Source: Sphingosinithalassobacter sp. CS137 (lineage in GTDB: Bacteria > Pseudomonadota > Alphaproteobacteria > Sphingomonadales > Sphingomonadaceae). Taken from it: DNA of 64,000 nucleotides. A program made the translations under genes and the position numbers. This document shows, piece after piece, positions 53,744 to 62,699 of this stretch; the first letter of the stretch is position 1; each line of letters starts with the position of its first letter. The DNA lies in contig NZ_CP060494.1 of assembly GCF_014334115.1 (NCBI RefSeq), forward strand, positions 1,394,501 through 1,458,500, in the 5' to 3' direction. A model generated the notes under the pieces. The model saw nothing but the letters and a program-made list of their open reading frames with translations, was not told the origin of the DNA and ran no database searches.

Positions 53744-54233
53744 AGCCGAGGTTGAGCAAGGCGGAAACGGCATCGGCCGCCGCGCCGCCGGCGGGGGCGG
53801 CCAATGCTCCGGCGCCGCCGCTGCCCAGCACGACGCCTGCCTTGTCCTTCAGCTCGTTGACGATGCGCTGGGCGAGCTTTGGCCCGACGCCGTTGGCACG
53901 CGCCACCATCGCGGAATCGCCGCGTGCGATCGCCCCCTGCAACTCGTCCGCCGTCAGCACCGACTGGATCGCCAGGGCGACGCGGGCGCCGACGCCCTGC
54001 ACGCTCGTCAGCAGGCGGAACCAGTCGCGCTCCTCGGCGCTGGCGAAGCCGACCAGCCGGATGAAATCCTCCGCCACCAACATCTCGGTATGCACCGTCA
54101 CCGTGTCGCCGGTGATTCCGATCCGCTCGAGCGTCTTCGCCGAAGCACCGACCAGATAGCCGACACCATTCACGTCGATCACCGCGTGATCCGCGCCGGT
54201 GCTCGCCAGCCTGCCTGTAAGATGGGCGATCAT
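53634..54233 (-). CDS. ruvA: Holliday junction branch migration protein RuvA
   Basis: A 199-residue junction-binding tetramer subunit. The OB domain begins [28 protein letters not shown], the helix-hairpin-helix region has [20 protein letters not shown] and [18 protein letters not shown], and domain III, the RuvB contact, is at [24 protein letters not shown]. It starts nine bases after ruvC. Its 3' end overlaps the convergent hemerythrin-like gene. Confidence 0.97.
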   Translation of the reverse strand: MIAHLTGRLASTGADHAVIDVNGVGYLVGASAKTLERIGITGDTVTVHTEMLVAEDFIRLVGFASAEERDWFRLLTSVQGVGARVALAIQSVLTADELQGAIARGDSAMVARANGVGPKLAQRIVNELKDKAGVVLGSGGAGALAAPAGGAAADAVSALLNLGFKPAEASAAVKAAGEELGEGAGLDALVRRALRKAAK

Positions 54234-54242
54234 GGAACGGAC

Positions 54243-54728
54243 CTAGAACGTCCGGCGCGCCGACGCCAGATGGTGCGCGTGGCAGATGGCGACCGCCAGC
54301 GCATCCGCCGCATCGGCTCCGGCGATCCTGGCGCCAGGAAGCAGGCGCGCGATCATCGCATGGACCTGCGCCTTTTCCGCCGTTCCAGTGCCGACGACCG
54401 CCTTTTTGACGAGGCGCGGAGCATATTCGCCGACTTCGATCCCGGCCCGTGCCAGCGCGCAAAGCGCCACTCCGCGCGCCTGCCCCAGCTTGAGCGTCGA
54501 CTGCGGGTTCGAATTGACGAACACCTCCTCGACCGCAGCCGCCTCGGGCGCGCGATCGGCGATGAGCGCGGCGAGCATCGCATCGAGATGCGCGAGGCGC
54601 CGGGCGAGCGGCGCCTTCGCATCGGTTTTCAGCTGACCATTGGCAAGATGGCTCAGCCGGTTGCCTTCCGCGCGGATCAGCCCCCAGCCGGTGGTCCCCA
54701 GGCCAGGGTCAAGGCCGAGCAGGATCAG
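54243..54728 (-). CDS. ruvC: Holliday junction resolvase RuvC, CTG start
   Basis: A 161-residue RNase H-fold nuclease that cuts four-way junctions. With CTG as first codon the protein begins [16 protein letters not shown], the exact family start, placing catalytic Asp7. The rest has [21 protein letters not shown] (Glu), [17 protein letters not shown], and [15 protein letters not shown] (Asp). No ATG, GTG or TTG occurs in frame upstream without entering yebC; the first in-frame ATG would delete the active site (111 residues). The CTG shares CTGA with the yebC stop, so initiation is probably by coupled re-initiation. Confidence 0.93.
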   Translation of the reverse strand: MILLGLDPGLGTTGWGLIRAEGNRLSHLANGQLKTDAKAPLARRLAHLDAMLAALIADRAPEAAAVEEVFVNSNPQSTLKLGQARGVALCALARAGIEVGEYAPRLVKKAVVGTGTAEKAQVHAMIARLLPGARIAGADAADALAVAICHAHHLASARRTF

Positions 54729-55468
54729 CCCAGCTTCTCCATCACCGCGTCGGAGACTTCGTAATTGCCCCAGACGGTCTGCACGTCGTCGTCGTCGTCG
54801 AGCGCGTCGATCAGCTTGAACAGCGTGCCCGCATCATCCTCGCCAACCTCGACCATCGTCTGCGGGCGCCACGCGAGCTTCGCGCCTTCGGGCTCGCCGA
54901 GGACGGGGGTGAGCGCGCTTGCCACTTCGTGCAGCGAATCGGCGGCGGTCCAGATCTCATGGCCGTCCTCGCCCGACTGGACGTCCTCGGCACCCGCCTC
55001 CAGCGCGGCTTCGAACACCGTCTCTGCGTCACCTGCGCTTGCCGGGTAGCTGATGAGGCCCATGCGGTCGAACCCGTGGCTCACCGAGCCGGCCGTGCCG
55101 AGATTGCCGCCGTTCTTCGACACGGCGGTGCGCACGTTCGTCGCGGTGCGATTGCGATTGTCGGTCAGCGCTTCGATGATCAGGCTCACGCCGCCGGGGC
55201 CGAAGCCTTCGTAGCGGATTTCCTCATAGCTCTCGGTATCGCCGCCCACGGCCTTGTCGATCGCGCGCTGGATATTATCCTTCGGCATCGACTGCGCCTT
55301 GGCGGCGTTGACTGCGGCGCGCAGCCGCGGATTCATGTCGGGATCGGGCGTACCCATCCGAGCCGCGACAGTGATTTCGCGGCTCAGCTTGGAGAACATC
55401 GCCGAGCGCTTCTTATCCTGCGCTCCCTTGCGATGCATGATGTTCTTGAACTTGGAATGGCCTGCCAT
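54725..55468 (-). CDS. yebC: YebC/PmpR family regulatory protein
   Basis: A 247-residue protein of the YebC family, now linked to relief of ribosome stalling at polyproline stretches (a family-level observation) and earlier to transcription control. It begins [32 protein letters not shown], contains [22 protein letters not shown], and ends with an acidic [17 protein letters not shown]. It heads the yebC-ruvC-ruvA unit. Polyproline-rich TolA is encoded a few genes on. Confidence 0.96.
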   Translation of the reverse strand: MAGHSKFKNIMHRKGAQDKKRSAMFSKLSREITVAARMGTPDPDMNPRLRAAVNAAKAQSMPKDNIQRAIDKAVGGDTESYEEIRYEGFGPGGVSLIIEALTDNRNRTATNVRTAVSKNGGNLGTAGSVSHGFDRMGLISYPASAGDAETVFEAALEAGAEDVQSGEDGHEIWTAADSLHEVASALTPVLGEPEGAKLAWRPQTMVEVGEDDAGTLFKLIDALDDDDDVQTVWGNYEVSDAVMEKLG

Positions 55469-55512
55469 TGGTCTCTCGAATCTCTCTCACATCCGTTCGC
55501 CTCGAGTGGGGA

Positions 55513-55576
55513 ACTGTGCGAAGTCGAAGTCTCCGTATCGAAGGGCGGTTCGATACGCCACTTCGGCATGCACAGT
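55513..55576. repeat. large REP-like palindrome upstream of yebC
   Basis: Nested inverted repeats: outer ACTGTGC (55513-55519) with GCACAGT (55570-55576), GAAG with CTTC, and a perfect inner stem GTATCGAA (55535-55542) with TTCGATAC (55549-55556) around GGGCGG. Such TTCGATACGCC palindromes recur in sphingomonad intergenic DNA (from memory). It fills the 153-bp gap between ybjQ and yebC. Confidence 0.65.
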
Positions 55577-55621
55577 GGCTACTCAGGACAGACCGGAAAA
55601 GCGAGCGCGCCGCGCGTCGTC

Positions 55622-55942
55622 TCAGCTCAGCGTGACGGCGGTTCCGGAGATCGACACCATCAGCATCGATCCCTGTTCGCCGATCACTTCATAATCGATG
55701 TCGATCCCGATCACTGCGTTCGCGCCGAGCCCCTTCGCCTGATCGGCGATCTCCTCGAACGCCATCTCGCGCGCCTTGCGCAGCGGCTTTTCGTAGCTGC
55801 CCGACCGGCCGCCGACGAAATCGCGAATGCCGGCGAAGATATCGCGGAAGACGTTCGCGCCAAGGATCACTTCGGATGCGACGATGCCGTGGTAGCGAGT
55901 CGCCGTCTTGCCCTCGATCGAATTGGTCGTGCTCAGGATCAT
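55622..55942 (-). CDS. ybjQ: YbjQ family (DUF74) protein
   Basis: A 106-residue member of PF01906, which forms pentamers in available structures. Conserved parts are [56 protein letters not shown], and [16 protein letters not shown]. The function is not established, although metal or small-molecule binding has been suggested. AAGGAG at six bases supports the ATG at 55942. It lies 31 bp after the DUF2312 gene. Confidence 0.92.
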   Translation of the reverse strand: MILSTTNSIEGKTATRYHGIVASEVILGANVFRDIFAGIRDFVGGRSGSYEKPLRKAREMAFEEIADQAKGLGANAVIGIDIDYEVIGEQGSMLMVSISGTAVTLS

Positions 55943-55973
55943 CAATCGCTCCTTCGTCTGTCCGCGACGGGCG

Positions 55974-56213
55974 TCAGCCCAGGCCGAGGGCCGCCTTATA
56001 GGTTTCCAGCAGCGCCTCGGCCTCGTCGCGGTGATGCTTTTCCATCTTCCGCAAACGCACGATGCTGCGCATTGTCTTCACGTCGAAACCGGTCGATTTC
56101 GCTTCGTTGTAAACGTCCTTGATGTCGTCGGCGATGCCCTTCTTCTCTTCCTCGAGCCGCTCGATCCGCTCGATGAAAAGGCGCAGCTGGTCGGCAGCGA
56201 TCACGTCGCTCAT
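55974..56213 (-). CDS. DUF2312/GapR-like DNA-binding protein
   Basis: A 79-residue helical protein matching the DUF2312 family: [59 protein letters not shown]. In Caulobacter the homologue GapR encircles overtwisted AT-rich DNA ahead of the replication fork. The coiled-coil core and the basic patch [14 protein letters not shown] are intact, so the same activity is expected. Confidence 0.93.
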   Translation of the reverse strand: MSDVIAADQLRLFIERIERLEEEKKGIADDIKDVYNEAKSTGFDVKTMRSIVRLRKMEKHHRDEAEALLETYKAALGLG

Positions 56214-56255
56214 GAATTCCCTCCTGGTGTGAGGGCACGCGTCTAGCCGCTCCGG

Positions 56256-57359
56256 TCAGGAGCGCAAGGGGCGCCGACGCACCATCGGCTCGCCCGGCAC
56301 GTGGCTGGCCGAAAGCGCCTCCGCCTGCTGTGCAGAGACGCCCGATCGGACCAGCGCCTCGACCAACGCGCGCTCGGGCGCGACCGCGATGTGCGGCGTC
56401 ACACCGACACCTTCCCAGCCCTGCTTTCCCGGAAAATAGCTGTGGCCGACGGGAATGAAGGCGTCATAGCCGCCGGGCAGATCGATGCCGCCGCCGTAGT
56501 TGCCCGCTCCGGCAGTCGTATCGCCGATCAACGTGGCGCGGCCGGTTTCCTTCAGCACGGTCGCCAGATGCTCGCCGGCGGACGCGGTGCGGCCCGAGGT
56601 CAATAGGAAGATGCGCGTATCCGCCCAGGCGGAGCGCTCGGACCGGGGCACGACGCGATGTTCGGCGCGGTGCAGCTCGGCCGGCGCGGACACCTGCACC
56701 AGCGAATCGAATGGCAGCCCGCCCTCCTCCGCCGCAACGCTGGCACGCGTGTCCATCACCATCACTGTTCTGGGCTCGGTGAAGATGCGCGGGAAGAGCA
56801 CATCCATCTCGCTGAGCCCGCCGCCATGGTGCGTGCGCGCATCGATGATCAGCGTGCGCGCGCCTTCGTGGCCGTCGAGAAAGGCTTCGAAATCGGCGAC
56901 CTGCTGGGCGCTGCCGAGGAAGGCGTTGAACCGCACATAGGCAACTCCGTCGGCGATCCAGCCGGCCTGCTCCATCGGATCGGGATAGACGCGCCGCCGT
57001 GCCGGTTCGCCTTCCGCCGCCGCCGGCAGCGGCGGGCGCATCTTCAGATGCCCGTCAGGCGCCACCGCCTGCAGATCCTCGGTCACCATCGTCGCGAGTG
57101 CGGCGGCATCGGCGGCGCGGTCATAGGCGCCGTCCGCGAGCCGCTCGCGCAGCCGGGCGGCATAGCGCCGCGCCACATCGGGGAAGACGAAGGTCCGTTC
57201 GAGCTCCTCGGCGAGGACCGCGACCGCGCGCTTCCCTTCGGCGAGGTCGAAACCAGGCGCGGGCGCGGGCGCCACGAGCGCGACCGCCTGATGCGCCACT
57301 GCCGCAGAGGCCGAAGCCGCCGCCGCCAATCCGAGCCCCAGGAACATCGCACGCCGCAT
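56256..57359 (-). CDS. S41 family (C-terminal processing-type) peptidase
   Basis: A 367-residue exported peptidase. The signal peptide MRRAMFLGLGLAAAASASAAVA is cleaved near VAHQA. There is no PDZ domain; the core has YVRFNAFLGSAQQVADFEAFL, TLIIDARTHHGGGLSEMDVL, and LTSGRTASAGEHLATVLKETGRATLIGDTTAGAGNYGGG, where the Ser of TASAG is the nucleophile. The IRBP/Tsp-like layout suggests cleavage of small substrates. GGAGG five bases before the ATG at 57359 fixes the start. The promoter region holds a 28-bp imperfect palindrome. Confidence 0.88.
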   Translation of the reverse strand: MRRAMFLGLGLAAAASASAAVAHQAVALVAPAPAPGFDLAEGKRAVAVLAEELERTFVFPDVARRYAARLRERLADGAYDRAADAAALATMVTEDLQAVAPDGHLKMRPPLPAAAEGEPARRRVYPDPMEQAGWIADGVAYVRFNAFLGSAQQVADFEAFLDGHEGARTLIIDARTHHGGGLSEMDVLFPRIFTEPRTVMVMDTRASVAAEEGGLPFDSLVQVSAPAELHRAEHRVVPRSERSAWADTRIFLLTSGRTASAGEHLATVLKETGRATLIGDTTAGAGNYGGGIDLPGGYDAFIPVGHSYFPGKQGWEGVGVTPHIAVAPERALVEALVRSGVSAQQAEALSASHVPGEPMVRRRPLRS

Positions 57360-57378
57360 CGCTGCCTCCATCACCGAT

Positions 57379-57406
57379 CTAGTGATATAGGTAGATAATA
57401 CACTAG
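57379..57406 (-). promoter_or_regulatory. 28-bp imperfect palindrome in the S41 peptidase promoter
   Basis: CTAGTG (57379-57384) and CACTAG (57401-57406) form the outer arms of an AT-rich palindrome whose inner parts are ATATAG and ATAATA. On the minus strand it contains TATTAT and TATATC as -10 candidates. It stands out from the GC-rich surroundings and resembles a dimeric repressor operator. It lies 20 bases upstream of the start codon. Confidence 0.5.
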
Positions 57407-57443
57407 GTGCGCGCGGTCCAGTGTCGATCGCGCTGCCTGCGGA

Positions 57444-57830
57444 TCAACGGTGCGGCCGCGTGATCGACGGCGGATCGCTGGCGGGAAAGGTTTCGTCGAG
57501 CGCCTCGTCGAGCAGTTCGTCGTCGTGGCGATTCTTCGCCACGCTTTCCTCCATCCGCGCGAGCTGCTCCGGCGTCGCCTCGCTCTGATGCGTGGCCTTC
57601 CACTCGGAATAGGGCATGCCATAGACGATCGCGCGCGCCGCATCCTTGTCGAGCGGCCGCCCGGCGTTCGCGCTCGCCTCCTCGATCCAGTCGGACAGGC
57701 AGTTGCGGCAGAAACCGGCGAGCCCCATCAGATCGATGTTCTGCGCGTCGCTGCGGTGGCGCAGATGGCGGACGAGCCGGCGAAAGGCGGCCGCCGCAAC
57801 GGCGTCGTCCAGCGTATTGAGGTCGGTCAT
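57444..57830 (-). CDS. DUF1244 family protein with C-terminal extension
   Basis: A 128-residue protein of DUF1244. The core QNIDLMGLAGFCRNCLSDWIEEA and LDKDAARAIVYGMPYSEWKATHQSEATPEQL is nearly invariant in the family and holds a CxxC-like pair (FCRNCL). About 40 extra residues follow, ending ALDETFPASDPPSITRPHR; the FPASDPP motif also occurs alone in other alphaproteobacterial proteins (from memory). The function is unknown. It is divergent from pyk. Confidence 0.88.
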   Translation of the reverse strand: MTDLNTLDDAVAAAAFRRLVRHLRHRSDAQNIDLMGLAGFCRNCLSDWIEEASANAGRPLDKDAARAIVYGMPYSEWKATHQSEATPEQLARMEESVAKNRHDDELLDEALDETFPASDPPSITRPHR

Positions 57831-57904
57831 GGCGCGCTCCGAGGTTGATCGTCCCGCAGTAACGGGTAGAGCCGGCCCCGCACAAGCCAAGGGAGCGCGG
57901 AACC

Positions 57905-59365
57905 ATGAGCAAGGCCATCAGCCCCCGTTCGCGCAAGGTGCGCGTGCTCGCCACATTGGGGCCGGCGAGCAGCTCGCCCGAAATGATCGAGCGGCTGTAC
58001 GCGGCCGGTGCCGACGCCTTCCGCCTCAACATGAGCCACGGCGATCAGGAATCGAAAATCGCGCTGATCAAGGCGATCCGCAGTCTCGAGCGCCGGTTCG
58101 GCCGACCCACGACGATCCTCGCCGATCTTCAGGGACCCAAGCTGCGCGTCGGCAAGTTCGCCGAGGGCAAGGTGACTCTGGCCCAGGGGCACCAATTCAC
58201 GCTCGACCGCGAAACGACCCCCGGAGACGCGACGCGCGTGGAGTTGCCGCATCGCGAGATCTTCGAAGCTGTGGAGGAAGGCACGCGGCTGCTGCTCGAC
58301 GACGGCAAGCTGGTGCTGCGGGTGTTGAGCCACGAGGCCGACCGGATCACGACGATGGTCGAGGTCGGCGGAACACTGTCGAACAACAAGGGCCTCAACG
58401 TCCCCGACGTGGTGCTGCCGATGGCGGCGCTGACCGACAAGGACCGCAGCGACCTGGCCTTCGCAGTCGAGCAGGGAGTCGACTGGATCGCGCTCAGCTT
58501 CGTCCAGCGGCCCGAGGATCTGGCCGAGGCACGTCGACTGATCCAGGGGCGCACCGCGCTGCTGGCGAAGATCGAAAAGCCGAGCGCCGTGGCGCGGATC
58601 GAAGAAATCGTGGAGATGTGCGACGGCGTGATGGTCGCGCGCGGCGATCTGGGCGTCGAGCTGCCGCCGCAGAGCGTGCCGCCGCTTCAGAAGCGGATCG
58701 TCGAAACCGCGCGGCGCATGGGGCGGCCGGTAATCGTCGCGACCCAGATGCTCGAATCGATGATCACGGCGCCGACGCCAACCCGCGCCGAAGTCTCCGA
58801 CGTGGCGACCGCCGTCTATGACGGGGCGGATGCGATCATGCTCTCGGCCGAAAGCGCGGCGGGCGAATATCCGGTCCAGTCGGTGGCGATGATGAATGCG
58901 ATTGCCGATGCGGTGGAGCGCGATCCCGCCCATGGCGATCGCGTGCACTTCACCGTGACTCGCCCCGATCCCACCACTGCCGATGCGCTGGCCGAAGCGG
59001 CCAAGACGATTTCCGCCACCGTTTCGGCGAGCGCGATCATCTGCTTCACCATGTCCGGTTCGACAGCGCGGCGGATCGCACGTGAGCGCCCGTCGGTGCC
59101 GATTCTGGTGCTGACGCCCCGGCTGGAAACCGCACGGCGGCTGGGGCTGCTGTGGGGCGTTCACGCGGTTCAGACGCGGGACGTGAACTCCTTCGAGGAA
59201 ATGGTCGCCAAGGCCAAGCGCATGGCGCTACGGCACAAGATCGTCAGCGGCGGCGATCGGGCGGTGGTGTGCGCCGGCGTGCCGTTCGGCACCCCGGGGT
59301 CGACCAACGTGCTGCACGTCGTGCAGATCCTCGGCGATGAGCTGAAGAACTACCGCGGCGACTGA
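57905..59365 (+). CDS. pyk: pyruvate kinase
   Basis: A 486-residue glycolytic enzyme that converts phosphoenolpyruvate and ADP to pyruvate and ATP. The A/B domains show VRVLATLGPASSSPEMIERLYAAGADAFRLNMSHG, ILADLQGPKLRVG, and the catalytic Lys in LLAKIEKPSAVARIEEI, then MVARGDLGVELP and PVIVATQMLESMITAPTPTRAEVSDVA. The C-terminal domain includes ICFTMSGSTARRIARERP. Sphingomonads lack phosphofructokinase and use Entner-Doudoroff, so this serves that route. Confidence 0.97.
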   Translation: MSKAISPRSRKVRVLATLGPASSSPEMIERLYAAGADAFRLNMSHGDQESKIALIKAIRSLERRFGRPTTILADLQGPKLRVGKFAEGKVTLAQGHQFTLDRETTPGDATRVELPHREIFEAVEEGTRLLLDDGKLVLRVLSHEADRITTMVEVGGTLSNNKGLNVPDVVLPMAALTDKDRSDLAFAVEQGVDWIALSFVQRPEDLAEARRLIQGRTALLAKIEKPSAVARIEEIVEMCDGVMVARGDLGVELPPQSVPPLQKRIVETARRMGRPVIVATQMLESMITAPTPTRAEVSDVATAVYDGADAIMLSAESAAGEYPVQSVAMMNAIADAVERDPAHGDRVHFTVTRPDPTTADALAEAAKTISATVSASAIICFTMSGSTARRIARERPSVPILVLTPRLETARRLGLLWGVHAVQTRDVNSFEEMVAKAKRMALRHKIVSGGDRAVVCAGVPFGTPGSTNVLHVVQILGDELKNYRGD

Positions 59366-59372
59366 AACCCGT

Positions 59373-60041
59373 TCAGGCGTGGACGGTCAGCACTTCGTCG
59401 AGCGGCGCACGCGGCACTTCGAACGTGTTCACCGGCGCCTCCGGGTCGCGCCAGCCGATCGCCATTCCGGTGAACAGCATCAGATGATCGGGCGTGCCGA
59501 GGAAGTCGGACACGGTCAGGTGGTGCGTCGTCCACGCTTCTTGCGCGCAGCTGTCGAGCCCCGCGTCGCGCAGCAGCAGCATCAGCGTCTGGAGCATCAT
59601 TCCGCAGTCGGACCATTGCGGCGGCCCATGCGTGCGCTCGACATAGCAGAACAGGCCTACCGGAGCGCCGAAGAAGCGATAGTTGTTGCCGAACCACGCC
59701 AGCCGTCTGTCGCGGTCGCCGCGTTCGATGCCCAGCGGCGCGTACATCGCTTCGCCGACCTGAAACCGGCGGCTGCGATAGGGCTCGCCGAGCTTTTCGG
59801 GATAGACGGGGTATTCCGCGCCGTCGCCGAACGGCGCCTCGGCAAGCCGCGCTTCCATCCTCGCCTTGAACGCCGCCATTCGCTCGCCGGCGAGCAGATG
59901 CAGGTGCCAAGGCTGAAGATTGCCGCCCGAAGGCGCGCGAGTCGCCACTCCGATCAGCTCGCGCAGCAGATCGAGGTCGACCGGCTTGTCGAGGAATGCC
60001 CGAACCGAACGACGGCTCTCGACGGCTTCGCGAACGTCCAT
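59373..60041 (-). CDS. nitroreductase family protein
   Basis: A 222-residue FMN-dependent NAD(P)H oxidoreductase. FMN-phosphate contacts are in EAVESRRSVRAFLDKPV and ATRAPSGGNLQPWHLHLL; the middle contains PPQWSDCGMMLQTLMLLLRDAGLDSCAQEAW, typical of the group. The natural substrate is unknown: nitroaromatics, quinones or enones. The ATG at 60041 is chosen although the frame is open to 60071. Confidence 0.92.
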   Translation of the reverse strand: MDVREAVESRRSVRAFLDKPVDLDLLRELIGVATRAPSGGNLQPWHLHLLAGERMAAFKARMEARLAEAPFGDGAEYPVYPEKLGEPYRSRRFQVGEAMYAPLGIERGDRDRRLAWFGNNYRFFGAPVGLFCYVERTHGPPQWSDCGMMLQTLMLLLRDAGLDSCAQEAWTTHHLTVSDFLGTPDHLMLFTGMAIGWRDPEAPVNTFEVPRAPLDEVLTVHA

Positions 60042-60082
60042 GACGGCTCTCCCTTTCCCGGAGCGACCCAAGCAGAGGAGAG

Positions 60083-60694
60083 TCAGTCGAGCAACCCGAA
60101 GCGCACCAGATCGGCGCGGAAGGTGGCGGCGTCGGTGAAATGCACCGCGTGGATCCCGGCATCGGCGGCGGCATCGACGTTCGGCGGCGAATCGTCGACG
60201 AACACCGCTTCCGGTCCGCTGAGGCCGAACCGATCGAGCGCGAGCGCATAGATCGCCGGATCGGGTTTCACCAGCCGCTCGGCGCCCGACACGACGATGT
60301 CGCGGAAGCGCCCGAACAGCGCCTCCTGGCTCGCGCGGAACGGCGGCCAGAATTCGTGGCTGAAATTAGTGATCGCGAACAGCGGCACCCCCGCGGCGTC
60401 GAGTTCCTCGACGATTTCCGGCATCCCAGGTACCGGCCCCGGAAGCTGTTCGTTGAAGCGTGGCCCCCAGGCGCGAATCAGCGCCTCATGCCGGGGATGT
60501 GCCGCGATCAGCTCCGCCGAGGTATCGGCGAAGTCCCGGCCCGCATCGTGCTGAAAATGCCACTCGGGCGTGCAGACTTCGGCCAGAAACGCGTCGAGCG
60601 CCCGATCGTCGTCGATCAGGCGCTCGTACAGAGCTCGCGGCTCCCAGCGGAAGAGCACGTTACCGACGTCGAAAACAACCGCCGTCGGATTCAC
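60083..60694 (-). CDS. HAD-superfamily phosphatase (subfamily IA)
   Basis: A 203-residue HAD hydrolase. Motif I is AVVFDVGNVLFRW, in which the second Asp is replaced by Gly (DVG), as in the YihX and related branch. Motif II is in FAITNFSHEFWPP, motif III Lys in ERLVKPDPAIYALAL, and motif IV is AVFVDDSPPNVDAA. A sugar phosphate such as glucose-1-phosphate is possible. It starts 11 bases after rpmJ and may be co-transcribed. Confidence 0.9.
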   Translation of the reverse strand: MNPTAVVFDVGNVLFRWEPRALYERLIDDDRALDAFLAEVCTPEWHFQHDAGRDFADTSAELIAAHPRHEALIRAWGPRFNEQLPGPVPGMPEIVEELDAAGVPLFAITNFSHEFWPPFRASQEALFGRFRDIVVSGAERLVKPDPAIYALALDRFGLSGPEAVFVDDSPPNVDAAADAGIHAVHFTDAATFRADLVRFGLLD

Positions 60695-60705
60695 GCGCGC
60701 AGACC

Positions 60706-60831
60706 TCAGCCCTGGCGGGCCTTGAACTTCCGCACGGTCTTGTTGATCACGTAGATGCGCCCACGACGGCGGATCACGCGATTGTCACGGTGCCGCCCCT
60801 TGAGCGACTTCAAAGAGTTCACGATCTTCAT
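60706..60831 (-). CDS. rpmJ: 50S ribosomal protein L36
   Basis: A 41-residue ribosomal protein starting [18 protein letters not shown] and ending [10 protein letters not shown]. It is the alphaproteobacterial form that lacks the four zinc-binding cysteines, which implies insensitivity to zinc limitation. The frame was checked through to the stop at 60706-60708. It is not part of a ribosomal operon here, as is usual for this form. Confidence 0.96.
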   Translation of the reverse strand: MKIVNSLKSLKGRHRDNRVIRRRGRIYVINKTVRKFKARQG

Positions 60832-60993
60832 GATCGGGCTCGCTTCCAAATCTCGAATGCCTGAAAAGAGGCGCCCGCCTATAGAGGGGCGGCTGCCGAG
60901 TCAAGGCGCTGCACCGCGGCACGGAACCGACTCGATGCGATTCGGGTTGATCGGAGGATCGTTTCGCTCGCGCCACGGAAAGGCACCCTGCCG

Positions 60994-61584
60994 ATGCATC
61001 GACTTGCCGTCCTCACTCTCGCCGCCGCGGCGTTCGCCACTGCGGGCTGCACCACTACCATGGGGAGTCGCGCCGGCCCGGTGGAAGCCACCCGCTACCA
61101 TCTGGGCGCGCCGATCGAACGCGGCACCATTTCGCTCGAACCGCTAGCGAGCACCGACACCATCAGCCCTGAATACCGCCTCTATGCGGATGCGGTCGCC
61201 GCCGAGCTGGCGCGAATCGGTTATGTACCCGCGACGGATAGCGCCACGTCCGATTATATCGCCGGGGTCGCCTTCACGCGCGCACCGATCGGCGTGCTGC
61301 GCGAGCGCCCACCGGTTTCGATCGGCCTGGGCGGCGGCAGCGGCGGCCTGTTCGGCGGCCTGAACTTCGGCATCGGCGGCGGCAATCGGGAGCTGATCGT
61401 TTCCGAACTCTGGGTGCAGCTGCGGCGGCGGTCAGACAATACCGTCGTTTGGGAAGGTCGCGCCCAAGCCGAAGCCGTGGACGGCGCGGCGACGGCCCAG
61501 CCCTCCGCCGTCGCACAGCGATTGGCGGATGCGCTGTTCAGGGGGTTTCCGGGAGAGTCGGGCATCACTATCACGGTGCCATGA
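60994..61584 (+). CDS. DUF4136 family lipoprotein
   Basis: A 196-residue lipoprotein with signal ending ATAGC and lipidated Cys19. The DUF4136-like body has RGTISLEPLASTD, AAELARIGYVPATDSATSDYIAGVAF, a Gly-rich segment (LGGGSGGLFGGLNFGIGGG), ELWVQLRRRSDNTVVWEGRAQ and a closing AQRLADALFRGFPGESG. It is a small alpha/beta domain of unknown function at the outer membrane. The stop overlaps the carboxypeptidase ATG (ATGA). Confidence 0.85.
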   Translation: MHRLAVLTLAAAAFATAGCTTTMGSRAGPVEATRYHLGAPIERGTISLEPLASTDTISPEYRLYADAVAAELARIGYVPATDSATSDYIAGVAFTRAPIGVLRERPPVSIGLGGGSGGLFGGLNFGIGGGNRELIVSELWVQLRRRSDNTVVWEGRAQAEAVDGAATAQPSAVAQRLADALFRGFPGESGITITVP

Positions 61585-62699
61585 GCATCGACATCTGCGC
61601 CGCCTTCGACAGCGGCAACATTCGCGTCGTCGATATCGACGGCGATCGCGTGGACCTCGAGATCGTGCAGGACCACAAGTCCGAATTCTATCAATGGTTC
61701 CACTTCCGCGCGGCCGGCGCCAAGGGGCGCACCCTCACCTTCCGCATCCTGAATGCGGGCGGGGCGGCCTATGCCTTTGGCTGGCCGGGGTACAAGACGC
61801 GCGTGTCGCTCGATCGCGAAGTCTGGCGCCAGACCGAAACCGACTATGCCGACGGGGCGCTGAGCTTCACGCACCGGTTCGACAGCGACGTCGCCTGGTT
61901 CGCCTATTTCGCGCCCTATTCGATGGAGCGTCACCACGATCTGGTCGCGCGTATCGCGCTGATGCCGGGGGTCACGCACCGCACGCTGGGGCACACGCTC
62001 GACGGACAGCCGATCGACTGTCTGACGATGGGCGACGGCGCGAAGCAAGTCTGGATCTACGCCCGCCAGCATCCGGGCGAGACCATGGCCGAATGGTTCA
62101 TGGAAGGCGCGCTGGAGAAGCTGACCGAGCCGGGGGACACCGGCGCCCGCGCGCTGCGCGAAAAGGCGACGCTGCACCTGGTGCCCAACATGAATCCCGA
62201 CGGATCGCGTCGCGGCCATCTGCGCACCAATGCGGCCGGAGTGAACCTCAATCGCGAATGGTCGAGCCCGACGCGCGAACGCAGCCCCGAAGTGCTGGCG
62301 GTCCGCGATGCTATGGACGCGAGCGGCGTGGACTTCGCCATGGACGTGCACGGCGACGAGGCGATTCCCGCCAACTTCCTCGCCGGCTTCGAAGGCATCC
62401 CGAGCTGGACCGACGCACACGGCGAGAAGTTTTACGAATACGCGCGGCGGCTCGCTTCGGCCACGCCCGAGTTCCAGCTCGATCTCGGCTATGAGAAGGC
62501 CGCGCCCGGCAAGGCCAATCTGTCGATGTCGACCAACCAGGTGGCGGAGCGTTTCGGCGCGGTGGCGATGACACTGGAAATGCCGTTCAAGGATCATGAC
62601 GCGAACGCCGATGCGCAGTTCGGCTGGAGCCCGGCACGCTGCAAGGCGCTGGCACATGCCTGCCTCGACACGCTGGCCGGGCAGCTGGACGAGATCTGA
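61581..62699 (+). CDS. M14-type zinc carboxypeptidase (cytosolic carboxypeptidase-like)
   Basis: A 372-residue cytoplasmic metallopeptidase. An N-terminal beta-sandwich domain (residues 1-115, with SGNIRVVDIDGDRVDLEI and QWFHFRAAGAKG) precedes the M14 catalytic domain, as in Nna1/CCP deglutamylases. Zinc ligands are His164-Pro-Gly-Glu167 in ARQHPGETMAEWF and His257 in AMDVHGDE, with substrate Arg in NMNPDGSRRGHLRTNAAGVNLNREW. The bacterial role is unknown; side-chain glutamate removal is possible by family analogy. Confidence 0.9.
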   Translation: MSIDICAAFDSGNIRVVDIDGDRVDLEIVQDHKSEFYQWFHFRAAGAKGRTLTFRILNAGGAAYAFGWPGYKTRVSLDREVWRQTETDYADGALSFTHRFDSDVAWFAYFAPYSMERHHDLVARIALMPGVTHRTLGHTLDGQPIDCLTMGDGAKQVWIYARQHPGETMAEWFMEGALEKLTEPGDTGARALREKATLHLVPNMNPDGSRRGHLRTNAAGVNLNREWSSPTRERSPEVLAVRDAMDASGVDFAMDVHGDEAIPANFLAGFEGIPSWTDAHGEKFYEYARRLASATPEFQLDLGYEKAAPGKANLSMSTNQVAERFGAVAMTLEMPFKDHDANADAQFGWSPARCKALAHACLDTLAGQLDEI

